From contig JAKLJY010000015.1 in the NCBI GenBank assembly GCA_023150895.1, positions 1 through 64,000 on the forward strand: a stretch of 64,000 nt of DNA. The letters run 5' to 3'. The translations under genes and the position numbers were made by a program. Positions 51,499 to 60,828 of the stretch are shown here, piece by piece. A model generated the notes under the pieces. It ran no database searches and was not told the origin of the DNA. It saw nothing but the letters and a program-made list of their open reading frames with translations. Positions within the stretch are counted from its first letter, which is position 1; each line of letters opens with the position of its first letter. The DNA is from Myxococcota bacterium (GTDB lineage Bacteria; Myxococcota_A; Bradymonadia; UBA7976; UBA1532).

Positions 51499-53065
51499 CC
51501 GGGCGGCGGCGCTTCCGCAGGCGAGACACGACGCGCGCCGCGATCACGCGGACCTCGGCGAGGCCCAACGCTGCGGCGAGGCCGAGGGTGACGACCGCCG
51601 CGACACCGCCGCCGACGCCGCCCCGGACGAGCGCGGCGGCGACCGAAGGGAGCGCCCCGACGACCGGCGCGAGGGCGCTCGAGATCCCCCACCCGGCCGC
51701 AACCCCCACGCCGCATGCAGGCACGAGTCGGACGAGCGCCGCGAGGACACCCGGGCCCGTCGGTCGGCCGAGCCGCCGATTGAGCCAGAAGAGCAGGCCG
51801 AGCGCGTTCGCCGAGATGGCGATCGACGACGCGACGGCCAGTCCGGTGCCGCCGTAGGCCCGCCCGAGAAGGCCGTACAGGGGGGCGAAGGCGAGCGTCA
51901 CACCGGAGCCGACGAGGGTCGGCGACCAGGTGTCCCCCCGCGCATAGAAACCACGGGCAATGAGTCCCTGGGTCGACCACGCCCAGAGCCCCAGGCTGAC
52001 CCAGCCGGTGAACGCCCCGATCTCGGCGAGCTCCGCCGGCGAAAAACGACGTTCGCCCCAGATGACGAGCGCGATCTGGGGCCCGGCCACCGTGAGGGCG
52101 GCCTGCGCCACCACCGCCAGGACGAGCGTGCCACGCAGCGCGCCCTCGAGGGTGTCCCGGGCCAGCGTGTTGCGTCCCTCGGCGCACAGCCGCGCCAGCA
52201 CGGGATAGGCCGCCATGCCGGCCGCGAGCCCGAAGACGCCCATCGGCACGCGCATCAGCGTTTTCGCGTACGTCAGCCGCGAAATCGTGCCCGGCTCGAC
52301 GAGCGAGCCGAAGTAGCGCAGCAGGAAGTCGTCGAAGACGACCACCGAGAAGCCGAGCATGACCGGGAGCGATCGCCAGAAATAGGTGCGCAGATCGGGG
52401 CTGCGCAGGTCCAGCGTCGGGGACCAGCGAAGGCCGGCGCGGAGTCCGCCGATGAGCGGCAGAAGAAACGGACCGGCGAACGATCCGGCGAGGACGCCCC
52501 AGGCGAAGCCCTCCGCCCCGAGCGTCGGGCCGAGCACCACCCCGAAGACGACGATGCCACCGGTGTACAACAGCGGCGCCAGCGCAGGCATGACATGGCG
52601 CTCACGGGCCTGAAGCGTGGCGGAGATCAGGCCGCCGAGCACGTGGAAGATCTGGGCGGGCAGGAGAATGCGGATGAGCTCGGCGAGCCGCGCGTGCTGT
52701 TCGGCCGTCATGCCGGGCGCGACCAGCGGGGCGAGCGTCGGGGCCGCCGCAAAGAGCGCGACGGTGGCCGTGACGAGCAGCAGCGCCAGGGCGTTGGCCA
52801 CCGAAGAGAACGCCCGCCACCCGCCGGGCTCGTCCCCCCGGGCGAGATGGGCGTGGAACAACGGGATGAAGACGAGCGAGAGCGCGCCCCCGGCGAGCAG
52901 GTAGTTCAGGAAGTCCGGGATGACGAACGCCGTCCAGTAGACGTCCGCCTCGGCCCCGTTCCCGAGCGTCCGGCCGATGACCGCCTCGCGCACGAGACCG
53001 ATGACGCGCGAGAGCAAGATGCTGACGCCGTAGAGCGCCGCCGCAAACCCGAGACCGCGCGCCAC
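51476..53065 (-). CDS. murJ: Lipid II flippase MurJ
   Basis: 529 residues with about 14 hydrophobic helices. The N-terminal motif SRVIGLVREAVIGRTLGNGAEAD and FVIPDFLNYLLAGGALSLVFIPLF are MurJ/MviN signatures. It flips lipid II to the periplasm for peptidoglycan synthesis. It starts at GTG, 6 bases after the stop of the membrane-protein gene upstream, in the same operon. The C-terminus (RLRKRRRPATGSPSS) runs 23 bases into the convergent prfC. Confidence 0.95.
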   Translation of the reverse strand: MARGLGFAAALYGVSILLSRVIGLVREAVIGRTLGNGAEADVYWTAFVIPDFLNYLLAGGALSLVFIPLFHAHLARGDEPGGWRAFSSVANALALLLVTATVALFAAAPTLAPLVAPGMTAEQHARLAELIRILLPAQIFHVLGGLISATLQARERHVMPALAPLLYTGGIVVFGVVLGPTLGAEGFAWGVLAGSFAGPFLLPLIGGLRAGLRWSPTLDLRSPDLRTYFWRSLPVMLGFSVVVFDDFLLRYFGSLVEPGTISRLTYAKTLMRVPMGVFGLAAGMAAYPVLARLCAEGRNTLARDTLEGALRGTLVLAVVAQAALTVAGPQIALVIWGERRFSPAELAEIGAFTGWVSLGLWAWSTQGLIARGFYARGDTWSPTLVGSGVTLAFAPLYGLLGRAYGGTGLAVASSIAISANALGLLFWLNRRLGRPTGPGVLAALVRLVPACGVGVAAGWGISSALAPVVGALPSVAAALVRGGVGGGVAAVVTLGLAAALGLAEVRVIAARVVSRLRKRRRPATGSPSS

Positions 53066-53071
53066 GAGGCG

Positions 53072-53917
53072 TCAGTCGTCTTCGCGCGGCGCAGGCGGAG
53101 GCCGCCCGGGCAGACCGTTCGTCGTCACGCCCGCGCCGAGGCCGCGAATCAGGAGGAACATCCCCCCGAAGAGGCAGACGACGCCGAGGAGATCGAACCA
53201 GACGGGCTGAAACACGACGACGGGTTTCGGCTCCGTATCGAACCCGGGGATCCCGGGCAAGAGGCCGAAGAGGTCGAGCCAGACGACCGCGTGCTGCGGC
53301 AGCAGGGCCGCGACCGCGAGCCAGATGCTGTGCGCTCGGGCGTAGGCCCACCCGCCGATGAGGGGGGCGAGCATCCAGGGGAGCCAGTATGCCGGGTGCT
53401 CGTGGCGGGACCAGGCCGTCGCCAGCGCACCCACCAGGAGCGCCATCCCCCCGGGCAGGCTCAGGAAGAGGTTGCGCATGGTGATGCCGAGCCCGAGAAG
53501 GGCGAGGCAGAAGGGCGCGATGAGCCCGTGCGTCAGGGCCCGGAAGACCTCCGGCCCGGCGACGATCGTCGGCCCCGCCTCGGCGCCCGGCGCGGGCACC
53601 GGGGGGGCCGGGGTGATCAGGGGCACGCGGTCACGGACGATGTTGTCGATCTCACTGCCGAGGATCGCGGCGCCGACGCCGGCCAGCAGCGCCGCGGCCA
53701 GCCACGCCGCCGGCGGGACGCGCCAGCCGACTTCGGGGACGCCCGGCCGGCGCATCGCCACGTCGAGGCGCGCGACGAGCGCAGTCGCCCCGACCATCGC
53801 CAGGCCTTCGATCAGGTAGCCCCAGGGCACCCCCATGACGGCCAGCAGATTCGCCGCCATGAGGAACACCGCCCCCCACAGGGGAGACACCAGAAAGCCC
53901 CAGAAGAGGGGCGGCAT
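53072..53917 (-). CDS. Polytopic membrane protein, unknown family
   Basis: 281 residues from ATG 53915-53917; an in-frame GTG two codons earlier is possible. About eight hydrophobic segments (FWGFLVSPLWGAVFLMAANLLAVMGVPW, AAWLAAALLAGVGAAIL, FCLALLGLGITMRNLFLSLPGGMALLVGALATAW, YWLPWMLAPLIGGWAYA, WFDLLGVVCLFGGMFLLI) are separated by short loops with conserved-looking His (RALTHGLIAP, SRHEHPAYW, LPQHAVVWLDLF). No family was recognised. It lies between the Cys-rich lipoprotein and murJ on one transcript, so an envelope role is plausible. Confidence 0.72.
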   Translation of the reverse strand: MPPLFWGFLVSPLWGAVFLMAANLLAVMGVPWGYLIEGLAMVGATALVARLDVAMRRPGVPEVGWRVPPAAWLAAALLAGVGAAILGSEIDNIVRDRVPLITPAPPVPAPGAEAGPTIVAGPEVFRALTHGLIAPFCLALLGLGITMRNLFLSLPGGMALLVGALATAWSRHEHPAYWLPWMLAPLIGGWAYARAHSIWLAVAALLPQHAVVWLDLFGLLPGIPGFDTEPKPVVVFQPVWFDLLGVVCLFGGMFLLIRGLGAGVTTNGLPGRPPPAPREDD

Positions 53918-53933
53918 GCCCACGGGGAGACGC

Positions 53934-56477
53934 TCAGAGGGCCAGGCAGAGGCCGATGACCTCGCTGCCGCCGAAGCCGAGTTCGTCGGCACCGAGGCCG
54001 GTCACGCACGTCTCACCGGCGGCGCAGGTGTTCGGGCTGCCGGGTGCATCCTCGCAGACCGCCACGCAGACCGTCGCCCCATCACCGAGGGCGTCGATGC
54101 AGACGCTGCCGACCGCACAGTCGCTGCCACCGTTCTGTGCGTCCGGGGTGCAGGCCTCACCGACGTCCGCGCTCCCGTTGCCGGGCAGGCAGAAGGCGAT
54201 GGGGGCCTCGATCGCATCGGCGCTCGGGCCGACGCGGCCGGTGAAGGTGCAGGTCTCGCCCGCGCCGCAGCCCGCGCCGGTGAAGGTGTCACACTCGCCG
54301 ACGCACAGGCCGAGGCTCTCGAGCGGCGCGTCGAAGAGGCCCGTCCAGCAGGCGGACGCACCGTCACACAGCGAGGCATCGACCGGGTCGCAGAACGCCA
54401 GGCAAGACGGCGCATCGCCCTCGAACAGGGCATCGCAGAGGTGCGCCGCGCTGCAGTCGCCCCAGTAGGTCATCTCGTCGGAGACGCAGGCCTCGCCGCG
54501 CTCGCCCGCACCGCCCTCACCCGCGGCGCACTCGCCGATCACCGCCCCGCCTTCGCCGATGGCCGAAATCGCGCAGAACTCGCCGGCGCCGCAGCCGGCC
54601 TGCGCGTAGAAGTCGCACGTCGCGACGCAGTAGGCGACCTCGACGCCGTCGAAGTCGTCCGTGCGGTCGAAACACTCACCCGAAGCGCATGCGCCCGCGG
54701 CATCGCACGCGGCCCGGCAGACGCCGAGGTCGCACATGAGGTCCGCCTGGCAGCTCGTGTCCCCGTAGATGGGATCGCAGGGCTCGCCCACGCCGGCGTC
54801 GCCCGGATTGACGCAGAACGTGCCGTGGCCGAGCGCGGTGCACGAGGCGTCCGCGCCACAGATCTCCGTCGCGTTGCCGGCGCCACACTCGTTGCCCGGG
54901 ATGCACACGGCTTCCTGGGGGAGGGCCGGGTCGAACGGGAAGCAGCCCTCGCGGGGCAGGCAGCCGTCGATGGCCGCGGTCGAATCACAGATGCCGAGGC
55001 AGAAGTTGCCCTGCTCGCCAATCGTCACGCAGATGAGGTCGACGTCGCAGGGCGTCACCTCGTCGCAGGCTTCGTAACGACCGGCAGCGCCGGGATCGAC
55101 GGGCTGACAGACGCCGAGGCGTGGATTGCAGATCTCGTCCGCGGCGCAGTCCGCGTCGAACTCGCAGAAGCCACCCTCGGGGATGCACTGCCCCGTCGCG
55201 AAGTCGCACAGCTCGCCCCGCGCGCAGTCGGCGTCGTCGATGCAGAGGTTCGGATCGGCCGCGCAGACTCCGGCGTTGCAGACCTCGCCGAGGCCGCAGT
55301 CGGCGTCGCGACGGCAATCGACGGCCGGCTCGCAGACGCTCGTGCGGGGGTTGCAGACCTCGCCGGCGGCGCAGTCGGCGTCGTCCTGGCAGCCGACGTC
55401 GGCCGGTTCGCAGGTGCCGGTGCGCTGATTGCAGAACTCGTCGAACGCGCAGTCGTTGTCGGTCTCACAGCCGGCGCCGGCGATGCACCGACCGCTGATG
55501 GCGTCGCACTGCTCGCCGGGCAGACAGTCGAGGTCGCTCTGGCAGCCGACCACGGGGTCGCCACAGACGCCGGTCATCTCGTTGCAGGTGCCCGCGCCGC
55601 CGCAGCCGGTCACGCGGCAGTCAGGAATGCAGTAAGACGACGGCGCTTCGGCATCGGCGTAACACGCCCAGCCCTCGCGGCAATCTTCGGGGCGGCCGCA
55701 GGTGGCGATGCAGATGGCGAGGTCGACGTCGACCTGCGCGCACAGGCCGCCGGCGCAGTCGGCGTCGCCAACGCACTCGACGACGCAGAACCCGCCGGGG
55801 TATGCGCCCTCGGACGTGGCCTCGTCGATGCAGAAGCCCTCGGGGCACTCCTCGGGACCGGCGCAGCCGTGGGCGATGCCGTCGTCGGGGTCGGGCACGT
55901 CGTCGGGCACGCAGATGCCCTCTTCGCAATGCTCGTCGAGGCCGCAGGCGACCTCTTCGCAGGGGTCGACGACGTTGGACTCGCAGCGCCCGGTGTCGGG
56001 GTTGCAGACCTCGCCGAGGCCGCAGACGACGTCGTCACACGGATCTCCGGGCTGCTCGCCGCCCTGACCATTGCCGCCGTCACCGCCCTGGCCGTTGCCG
56101 CCGTCGCCGCCCTGGCCGTTGCCGCCCTGGCCGTTGCCGCCGTTGCCGCCCTGGCCGTTGCCGCCGTCGCCGCCCTGGCCGTTGCCGCCCTGACCGTTGC
56201 CGCCGTCGCCGCCCTGGCCGTTGCCGCCCTGGCCGTTGCCGCCTTCGCCGTTGCCGCCCTGGCCCCCGACCGGCGGGAACTCGGTGCCACCGATGCTGGG
56301 GGCCGCGTCGCGGATGTTGCTCGGACGTCCGCCGAGGCTCGCGTCGCTGCCGTCGCCGGTGGCGGTGTCGTCGCAGCCGCCGAAGACGACGGCGCTACAG
56401 GTGAGCAGACAGAGCGCGGCGACGAGGCCGCGGGCGCCGGGGCGCCGGGAGGTCGGGGTGGGGAGACGGTGAGACAT
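53934..56477 (-). CDS. Cys-rich surface lipoprotein with NGQGG stalk
   Basis: 847 residues from ATG 56475-56477 with GGAGG 5 bases upstream. The lipobox is FGGC (Cys35). Residues about 60-155 are a GGNGQGG/GGDGGNGQGG stalk. The rest (about 155-840) is a chain of Cys-rich units with the pattern CxxDADCxxGExCNxxTGxC repeated many times, for example DADCAAGEVCNPRTSVC and DADCGLGEVCNAGVC. Many disulphides are expected outside the cell. No enzyme domain. A related protein is encoded at 62768. Such proteins are frequent in Myxococcota and unstudied. Confidence 0.85.
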   Translation of the reverse strand: MSHRLPTPTSRRPGARGLVAALCLLTCSAVVFGGCDDTATGDGSDASLGGRPSNIRDAAPSIGGTEFPPVGGQGGNGEGGNGQGGNGQGGDGGNGQGGNGQGGDGGNGQGGNGGNGQGGNGQGGDGGNGQGGDGGNGQGGEQPGDPCDDVVCGLGEVCNPDTGRCESNVVDPCEEVACGLDEHCEEGICVPDDVPDPDDGIAHGCAGPEECPEGFCIDEATSEGAYPGGFCVVECVGDADCAGGLCAQVDVDLAICIATCGRPEDCREGWACYADAEAPSSYCIPDCRVTGCGGAGTCNEMTGVCGDPVVGCQSDLDCLPGEQCDAISGRCIAGAGCETDNDCAFDEFCNQRTGTCEPADVGCQDDADCAAGEVCNPRTSVCEPAVDCRRDADCGLGEVCNAGVCAADPNLCIDDADCARGELCDFATGQCIPEGGFCEFDADCAADEICNPRLGVCQPVDPGAAGRYEACDEVTPCDVDLICVTIGEQGNFCLGICDSTAAIDGCLPREGCFPFDPALPQEAVCIPGNECGAGNATEICGADASCTALGHGTFCVNPGDAGVGEPCDPIYGDTSCQADLMCDLGVCRAACDAAGACASGECFDRTDDFDGVEVAYCVATCDFYAQAGCGAGEFCAISAIGEGGAVIGECAAGEGGAGERGEACVSDEMTYWGDCSAAHLCDALFEGDAPSCLAFCDPVDASLCDGASACWTGLFDAPLESLGLCVGECDTFTGAGCGAGETCTFTGRVGPSADAIEAPIAFCLPGNGSADVGEACTPDAQNGGSDCAVGSVCIDALGDGATVCVAVCEDAPGSPNTCAAGETCVTGLGADELGFGGSEVIGLCLAL
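56060..56270 (-). repeat. Tandem short repeats encoding the NGQGG stalk
   Basis: About 14 units of CCCTGGCCGTTGCCGCC type (plus strand), coding NGQGG with D or N insertions (GGDGGNGQGG). Unit length is 15 or 24 bases. The array is in frame throughout and probably varies in copy number. Confidence 0.85.
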
Positions 56478-56508
56478 GGGTCCTCCAGAGACCTGAGAAA
56501 AGCGGCGC

Positions 56509-56538
56509 ACCCTAGCCAATTCGGGCTGCGGGATTCAA
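56509..56538 (-). promoter_or_regulatory. Promoter of the Cys-rich lipoprotein-murJ operon
   Basis: On the minus strand TTGAAT (complement of 56533-56538), an 18-base spacer and TAGGGT (complement of 56509-56514). A leader of about 25 bases contains GGAGG before the ATG. Confidence 0.55.
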
Positions 56539-56547
56539 GCGCTTGGG

Positions 56548-56553
56548 TATGCT
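56548..56553 (+). promoter_or_regulatory. -10-like element before ubiB
   Basis: TATGCT ends 7 bases before the proposed ATG at 56561. No good -35 lies at the right distance and there is no Shine-Dalgarno, so this is weak evidence for a leaderless start. Confidence 0.25.
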
Positions 56554-56560
56554 CCGGGTC

Positions 56561-58264
56561 ATGTCGACGATTCGAGCCGTCTATACCAACCTCCGGGCGG
56601 CGCGCACCGCCATCAAGGACTTCGCCCGATTCGAGCAGATCGTGGCGGTCCTGGCCCGCCACGGGCTCGGGCACATCGTCGAGGCGTGGGATCTCCAGGA
56701 TCGGTTTCTCCTCAATCTCGTCATGTCCCGACGTGACCCCGAACAGGAGAAGAAGTCGATCCACCTGCGGATCACCGAGGCCCTTCAGGCCCTCGGACCG
56801 ACGTTCGTCAAGCTCGGCCAGATTCTCTCGACCCGCCCGGATCTCATCCCGCAGGAACTCTGCCAGGCGTTTTCGAAGCTGCAGGACCAGGTGCAGCCGA
56901 TCACCTTTGCGGAGGCCCGGGCCGTCGTCGAAGGCTCCCTCGGCCGTCCGCTCGACGACGTCTTCGAACACTTCGACGAGCGCCCGCTCGCCTGCGCAAG
57001 CATCGCACAGGTGCACCTCGCCCGCCTGAAGTCGGGCGAGGAGGTCGTCGTCAAGGTCCAGCGGCCGGGCATCCGTGACACCGTCGACAGCGACCTCAAC
57101 ATCCTGCACTTCGTCGCCCGCAAGCTCGAGGAGACCATCCCCGAGGCCAAGGCCTTCGCCCCGCTCGCCATCGCCCGCGAGTTCGAAAAGGCCATCAAGC
57201 GCGAGCTCGACTTCACGCACGAGGCCAATCACCTCGACCGTTTCGACCGCAATTTCCAGGCCTGGCCGTCGGTCCACATTCCCCGGCTGCACCGGGCCTT
57301 CTGCACGGACCGGGTGCTGGTCATGGAGCGCCTCGTCGGCACCAAGATCACCCAGGCGGGGGCGGTCGGGCACGACATGGACCGCATTGCGCGCGAGTGT
57401 GTGCGCATGCTCTTCAAGATGGTCTTCGAGGACGGCTTCTTCCACGGGGACCTGCACCCGGGAAACATCTTCATCCTCGGCGGCCCCGACGACGGTCGCA
57501 TCGGGTTGATCGACTTCGGCCTCGTGGGGCGCATGACGCCCACCATGAAGGACGCGATGGCCGATCTGCTCCTGGCCATCGTCACCCATGACTACGCCGG
57601 CGTTGCACGCTGCCTGTACGACGTCAGCATCCGCACGGGCAAGGTCGACTACGGCCGCTGGGAGGCCGACGTCATCGAACTCTGCGAGAAGTACTTCGCC
57701 CACAAGACGCTCGCCGAGGTCGACTTCGGTTCGTTGCTGCGCGACCTGGTGGAAGGGGCCATCCGGCACGACGTCCGCATCCCGCCCGACTACGCGATGT
57801 TCTTCAAGGCGGTCATGACGGTCGAGGGCATCGGCAAGACGCTGACGCCCGATCTCGACCTCATCAGCGAGTGCCGGCCCTATGTCGAGCAGCTCGTCGT
57901 CCAGCGGTACAGCCCGGAGCGCGTCCTGAAGTCCGCCGCAGACGCGCTGCAGGCCGTCGGCCGGCTCGGCCAACTGCTACCGGCGAAGGCCAACGAGTTC
58001 CTCGCCGAGATGCAGAACGGCCGCATCGCGGTCTCCGTCGAGCAACCGCAGCTCGAGCGCCTCGAGGAAGGGCGCGAACGGCGCACCAATCGAGCCGTGC
58101 TCGGCGCGCTCGCGTGCACGCTGCTGATCGTCGGGGCGCTCACCCGCCACGACGCCCGGTTCCGCATCTTCGGCGCACCGGGATTGACCGTGCTCTTCTG
58201 GGCCTTCGGCGGGTGGCTGACACTGCGACTCTGGTGGCGGATCACCCGCAACGGGCGCTGGTGA
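56561..58264 (+). CDS. ubiB: UbiB/AarF/ABC1 family atypical kinase
   Basis: 567 residues from ATG 56561; in-frame starts at 56543 and 56549 are alternatives. The KxGQ motif (KLGQ, 84-87), the Ala-rich ACASIAQVH in place of a Gly loop, Lys165 in VVVKVQRP, HGDLHPGN and IDFGLVG are all present. Two C-terminal hydrophobic helices (VLGALACTLLIVGAL, GLTVLFWAFGGWLTLRLWW) anchor it in the membrane. UbiB proteins are ATPases that help ubiquinone or menaquinone biosynthesis, extracting lipid intermediates. Whether this one serves quinone synthesis is not shown by its neighbours. Confidence 0.92.
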   Translation: MSTIRAVYTNLRAARTAIKDFARFEQIVAVLARHGLGHIVEAWDLQDRFLLNLVMSRRDPEQEKKSIHLRITEALQALGPTFVKLGQILSTRPDLIPQELCQAFSKLQDQVQPITFAEARAVVEGSLGRPLDDVFEHFDERPLACASIAQVHLARLKSGEEVVVKVQRPGIRDTVDSDLNILHFVARKLEETIPEAKAFAPLAIAREFEKAIKRELDFTHEANHLDRFDRNFQAWPSVHIPRLHRAFCTDRVLVMERLVGTKITQAGAVGHDMDRIARECVRMLFKMVFEDGFFHGDLHPGNIFILGGPDDGRIGLIDFGLVGRMTPTMKDAMADLLLAIVTHDYAGVARCLYDVSIRTGKVDYGRWEADVIELCEKYFAHKTLAEVDFGSLLRDLVEGAIRHDVRIPPDYAMFFKAVMTVEGIGKTLTPDLDLISECRPYVEQLVVQRYSPERVLKSAADALQAVGRLGQLLPAKANEFLAEMQNGRIAVSVEQPQLERLEEGRERRTNRAVLGALACTLLIVGALTRHDARFRIFGAPGLTVLFWAFGGWLTLRLWWRITRNGRW

Positions 58265-58313
58265 TCGCGCAGGCCCCGGTTGCCGGACGCCCGGCGGTGC
58301 GCATGTTCATCGT

Positions 58314-58334
58314 CGGCACACGGGTCGTGTGCCG
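58314..58334. promoter_or_regulatory. Perfect 9-bp inverted repeat upstream of the AmmeMemoRadiSam operon
   Basis: CGGCACACG (58314-58322) and CGTGTGCCG (58326-58334) with a 3-base spacer, 30 bases before the amrB ATG. No T-tract follows. It is either an operator for the operon or a hairpin ending the ubiB message. Confidence 0.5.
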
Positions 58335-58364
58335 CTGAAACGGGCCCACGAGACGGATGTCGAC

Positions 58365-59177
58365 ATGACCGAAATGCGCGCTACGGCCGTCGCCGGCCAC
58401 TTCTACCCCGCGGATCCGGACGTGCTGCGCGCCCTGGTCACGCGGTTGCTCTCCGAGGCCGATGATCGCCGCCCCGCGGGCCCGATCGTGCGTCCGAAGG
58501 CCCTGATCGTGCCACACGCCGGCTATGTCTACTCGGGACCGATCGCCGCGACGGCCTACGCGCGCCTGCGGGCGGCGCTCGGCGACGGCGGACCCCCCAT
58601 CGAGCGCGTCGTGCTGCTCGGCCCGGCCCATCGAGTGTTCTGCCGAGGACTGGCCGATGCGGGGGTGGACTTCTTCGAGTCGCCGCTCGGCGCCGTCCCC
58701 GTCGATCGCGAAGCCCTCGCCGAGCTGCCGGGCCGCTCGGACGGACACCGCGCCCATGCCCCGGAGCACGCCCTCGAGGTGCAACTGCCGTTTCTGCAAG
58801 TCATTCTGCCCGACGCGATGATCGTGCCGCTGCTGGTCGTCGAGCCGCGCCCGGACGTCGTCGCGCGGGGCCTCGACCACCTGTGGGGCGGGCCCGAGAC
58901 CCTGGTCGTCGTCAGCACCGACTTGTCGCATTTCCTCCCGGCGGAGGCCGCCGAAGCGGTCGATGCGGAGACTGCCCGGCACCTCGTATCGCGGGGCCCC
59001 CCCACGCTGACGGGCGATCAGGCGTGCGGCTCGGCGGCGCTGAACGGGCTGCTCGCCTATCTCGACGTGCATGCGCCCGAGACCCGGCTCGAGTGTATCG
59101 ACCTGCGACATTCGGGTCAGACGGCCGGTGGCCGCCGCGAGGTCGTCGGTTACGGCGCGTTCCAGGTGCTCGCATGA
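58365..59177 (+). CDS. amrB: AmmeMemoRadiSam system protein B (Memo family)
   Basis: 270 residues from ATG 58365; a GTG at 58329 is an alternative. The Memo fold is seen in VAGHFYP, VPHAGYVYSGPIAATAY, EHALEVQLPFLQ, STDLSHF and CGSAALNGLL. Bacterial Memo proteins retain metal-binding His (VPHAGY, PEHALE, LSHF) like class III dioxygenases. In combination with AMMECR1 and a radical SAM enzyme it belongs to an uncharacterised conserved trio. The stop overlaps the next ATG (ATGA). Confidence 0.93.
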   Translation: MTEMRATAVAGHFYPADPDVLRALVTRLLSEADDRRPAGPIVRPKALIVPHAGYVYSGPIAATAYARLRAALGDGGPPIERVVLLGPAHRVFCRGLADAGVDFFESPLGAVPVDREALAELPGRSDGHRAHAPEHALEVQLPFLQVILPDAMIVPLLVVEPRPDVVARGLDHLWGGPETLVVVSTDLSHFLPAEAAEAVDAETARHLVSRGPPTLTGDQACGSAALNGLLAYLDVHAPETRLECIDLRHSGQTAGGRREVVGYGAFQVLA

Positions 59178-59755
59178 ACGCGCTCTCCCCCGACGAAGGC
59201 CGGGCCCTCGCGGTCTATGCCCGCGCCCGCATTCTCGCGGAGCTGACCGGCGACGCTCGGCCCGCACGCCCGACCGGTGCGTTCGCCGAAGCCCCCGGCG
59301 CCACCTTCGTGACGCTGCACCGCGGAGCGCGGTTCCATGGCTGTATCGGGAGCCTGCAGGCCTGGCGGCCGCTCCTCGAAGACGTCGCACACAATGCGCA
59401 TGCCGCTGCGTTCGAGGACCCGCGTGCCGGCCACCTGGATGCCGACGTGCTCTCGGCGCTCGACGTCGAGGTCTCGGTCCTGTCCGAGGCGTCGCCGATC
59501 CCGTTTTCGGACGAAGCATCGGCCCGGGCGGCGCTCCGGCCGGGTCTGGACGGCGTCGTGCTCCGCTGGGGCGGCCATCGCGGCACGTTCTTGCCGCAGG
59601 TCTGGGAGAGCCTGCCGACGCCGGCGCTCTTTCTCGATCAGCTCAAGCGGAAGGCCGGCCTTCGCACGGATTTCTGGGCGCCCGACCTCGTGCTCGAGCG
59701 CTATACCGTTCAGAAGTTCGTCGATCCGGCGCCGGCGAAGACGAGTGACACATGA
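59174..59755 (+). CDS. amrA: AmmeMemoRadiSam system protein A (AMMECR1 family)
   Basis: 193 residues. The AMMECR1 signature is present: GATFVTLHRGARFHGCIGSL (LRGCIG-type) with the reactive-looking Cys. Also present are VEVSVLSEASPIPF, GVVLRWGGHRGTFLPQVW and FLDQLKRKAGL. Molecular function unknown. It overlaps both neighbours by 4 bases, indicating strictly coupled translation of the trio. Confidence 0.94.
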   Translation: MNALSPDEGRALAVYARARILAELTGDARPARPTGAFAEAPGATFVTLHRGARFHGCIGSLQAWRPLLEDVAHNAHAAAFEDPRAGHLDADVLSALDVEVSVLSEASPIPFSDEASARAALRPGLDGVVLRWGGHRGTFLPQVWESLPTPALFLDQLKRKAGLRTDFWAPDLVLERYTVQKFVDPAPAKTSDT

Positions 59756-60819
59756 CGGCGCCCGCCCGATTCTGGCACGCACTCCCGGACGGTCGTTTGC
59801 AGTGTGACCTCTGCCCGCGGGATTGCCGCCTCGCCGACGGGCAGCGCGGCCTGTGTTTCGTTCGGCAACACCGGGCCGGCGAGATGCGCCTGACGACGTG
59901 GGGCCGCTCGTCGGGGTTCTGCGTCGACCCCATCGAAAAGAAGCCCCTCGCCCACTTTCTGCCGGGCTCGAGCGTGCTCTCGTTCGGCACCGCGGGCTGC
60001 AACCTGACGTGCCGCTTCTGCCAGAACTGGGACATCTCCAAGTCCCGGGAGATGGACCGGCTGCAAGACGAGGCCCGACCAGAGGCCATCGCGGCCGCGG
60101 CGCTCCGGGTCGGCGCCCGGAGCGTGGCGTACACGTACAACGATCCCGTCATCTTCGCCGAGTACGCCCTCGACGTGGCGGCCGCCTGCCACGCCGTCGG
60201 CGTCCGCTCGGTGGCCGTCACGGCCGGTTACGTCCACCCCGAGCCGGCCGCGTGGTTTTTCGCCGGCACGGACGCCGCCAATGTCGATCTCAAGGGCTTC
60301 ACCGAGGGCTTCTACCGGGACGTCTGCGGTGGGCAGCTCGAACCGGTCAAGGAGACCCTCGCCTACCTCGTCCGCGAGACGAAGGTCTGGACGGAGGTCA
60401 CGACGTTGCTGATCCCCGGACTGAACGACGCCCCGCACGAACTCGAGGCGATGACCGCCTGGATCCACGACACGCTCGGCCCGGAGGTCCCGGTGCACTT
60501 CACCGCGTTTCACCCGGACTTCCGGATGCTCGACCGCCCGCGGACCCCGGTGGATACGCTGCTGCGGGCGCGACAGACGGCACACGCGGCCGGCCTGCGG
60601 CATGTCTACATCGGCAACGCCCGCGATCCTGAGGCTGAGGCGACGCGCTGCGTTGGCTGCGGGGCGATCGTCATCGAGCGGGACGGGTACGACCTCGGGC
60701 GCTACGCCCTCGACGACGCCGGGGGCTGCCTCGCATGCGGCCGCCGGCTCGCGGGGGTCTTCGACGGCCCCCCCGACCGTTTCGGCGCCCGACGCATGCC
60801 CGTGCGCATCGGGGGGTGA
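59752..60819 (+). CDS. amrS: AmmeMemoRadiSam system radical SAM enzyme
   Basis: 355 residues. The radical SAM motif is CNLTCRFC (Cys83, Cys87, Cys90), with SFGTAGC before it. The N-terminus has its own Cys cluster (CDLCPRDC, GLCFVR) typical of the family, and the C-terminus ends with a zinc-ribbon-like CVGC...CLAC. It resembles pyruvate-formate-lyase-activating enzymes, so it may install a glycyl radical or modify a protein or RNA. Target unknown. Convergent with the S1 gene at a 9-base distance. Confidence 0.94.
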   Translation: MTAPARFWHALPDGRLQCDLCPRDCRLADGQRGLCFVRQHRAGEMRLTTWGRSSGFCVDPIEKKPLAHFLPGSSVLSFGTAGCNLTCRFCQNWDISKSREMDRLQDEARPEAIAAAALRVGARSVAYTYNDPVIFAEYALDVAAACHAVGVRSVAVTAGYVHPEPAAWFFAGTDAANVDLKGFTEGFYRDVCGGQLEPVKETLAYLVRETKVWTEVTTLLIPGLNDAPHELEAMTAWIHDTLGPEVPVHFTAFHPDFRMLDRPRTPVDTLLRARQTAHAAGLRHVYIGNARDPEAEATRCVGCGAIVIERDGYDLGRYALDDAGGCLACGRRLAGVFDGPPDRFGARRMPVRIGG

Positions 60820-60828
60820 GCCGCGGGC

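Noticed and set aside
56060-56270. CRISPR-like array
   Set aside because: Regularly spaced repeats, but the units are in frame inside a lipoprotein gene, of low complexity, with no unique spacers and no cas genes.
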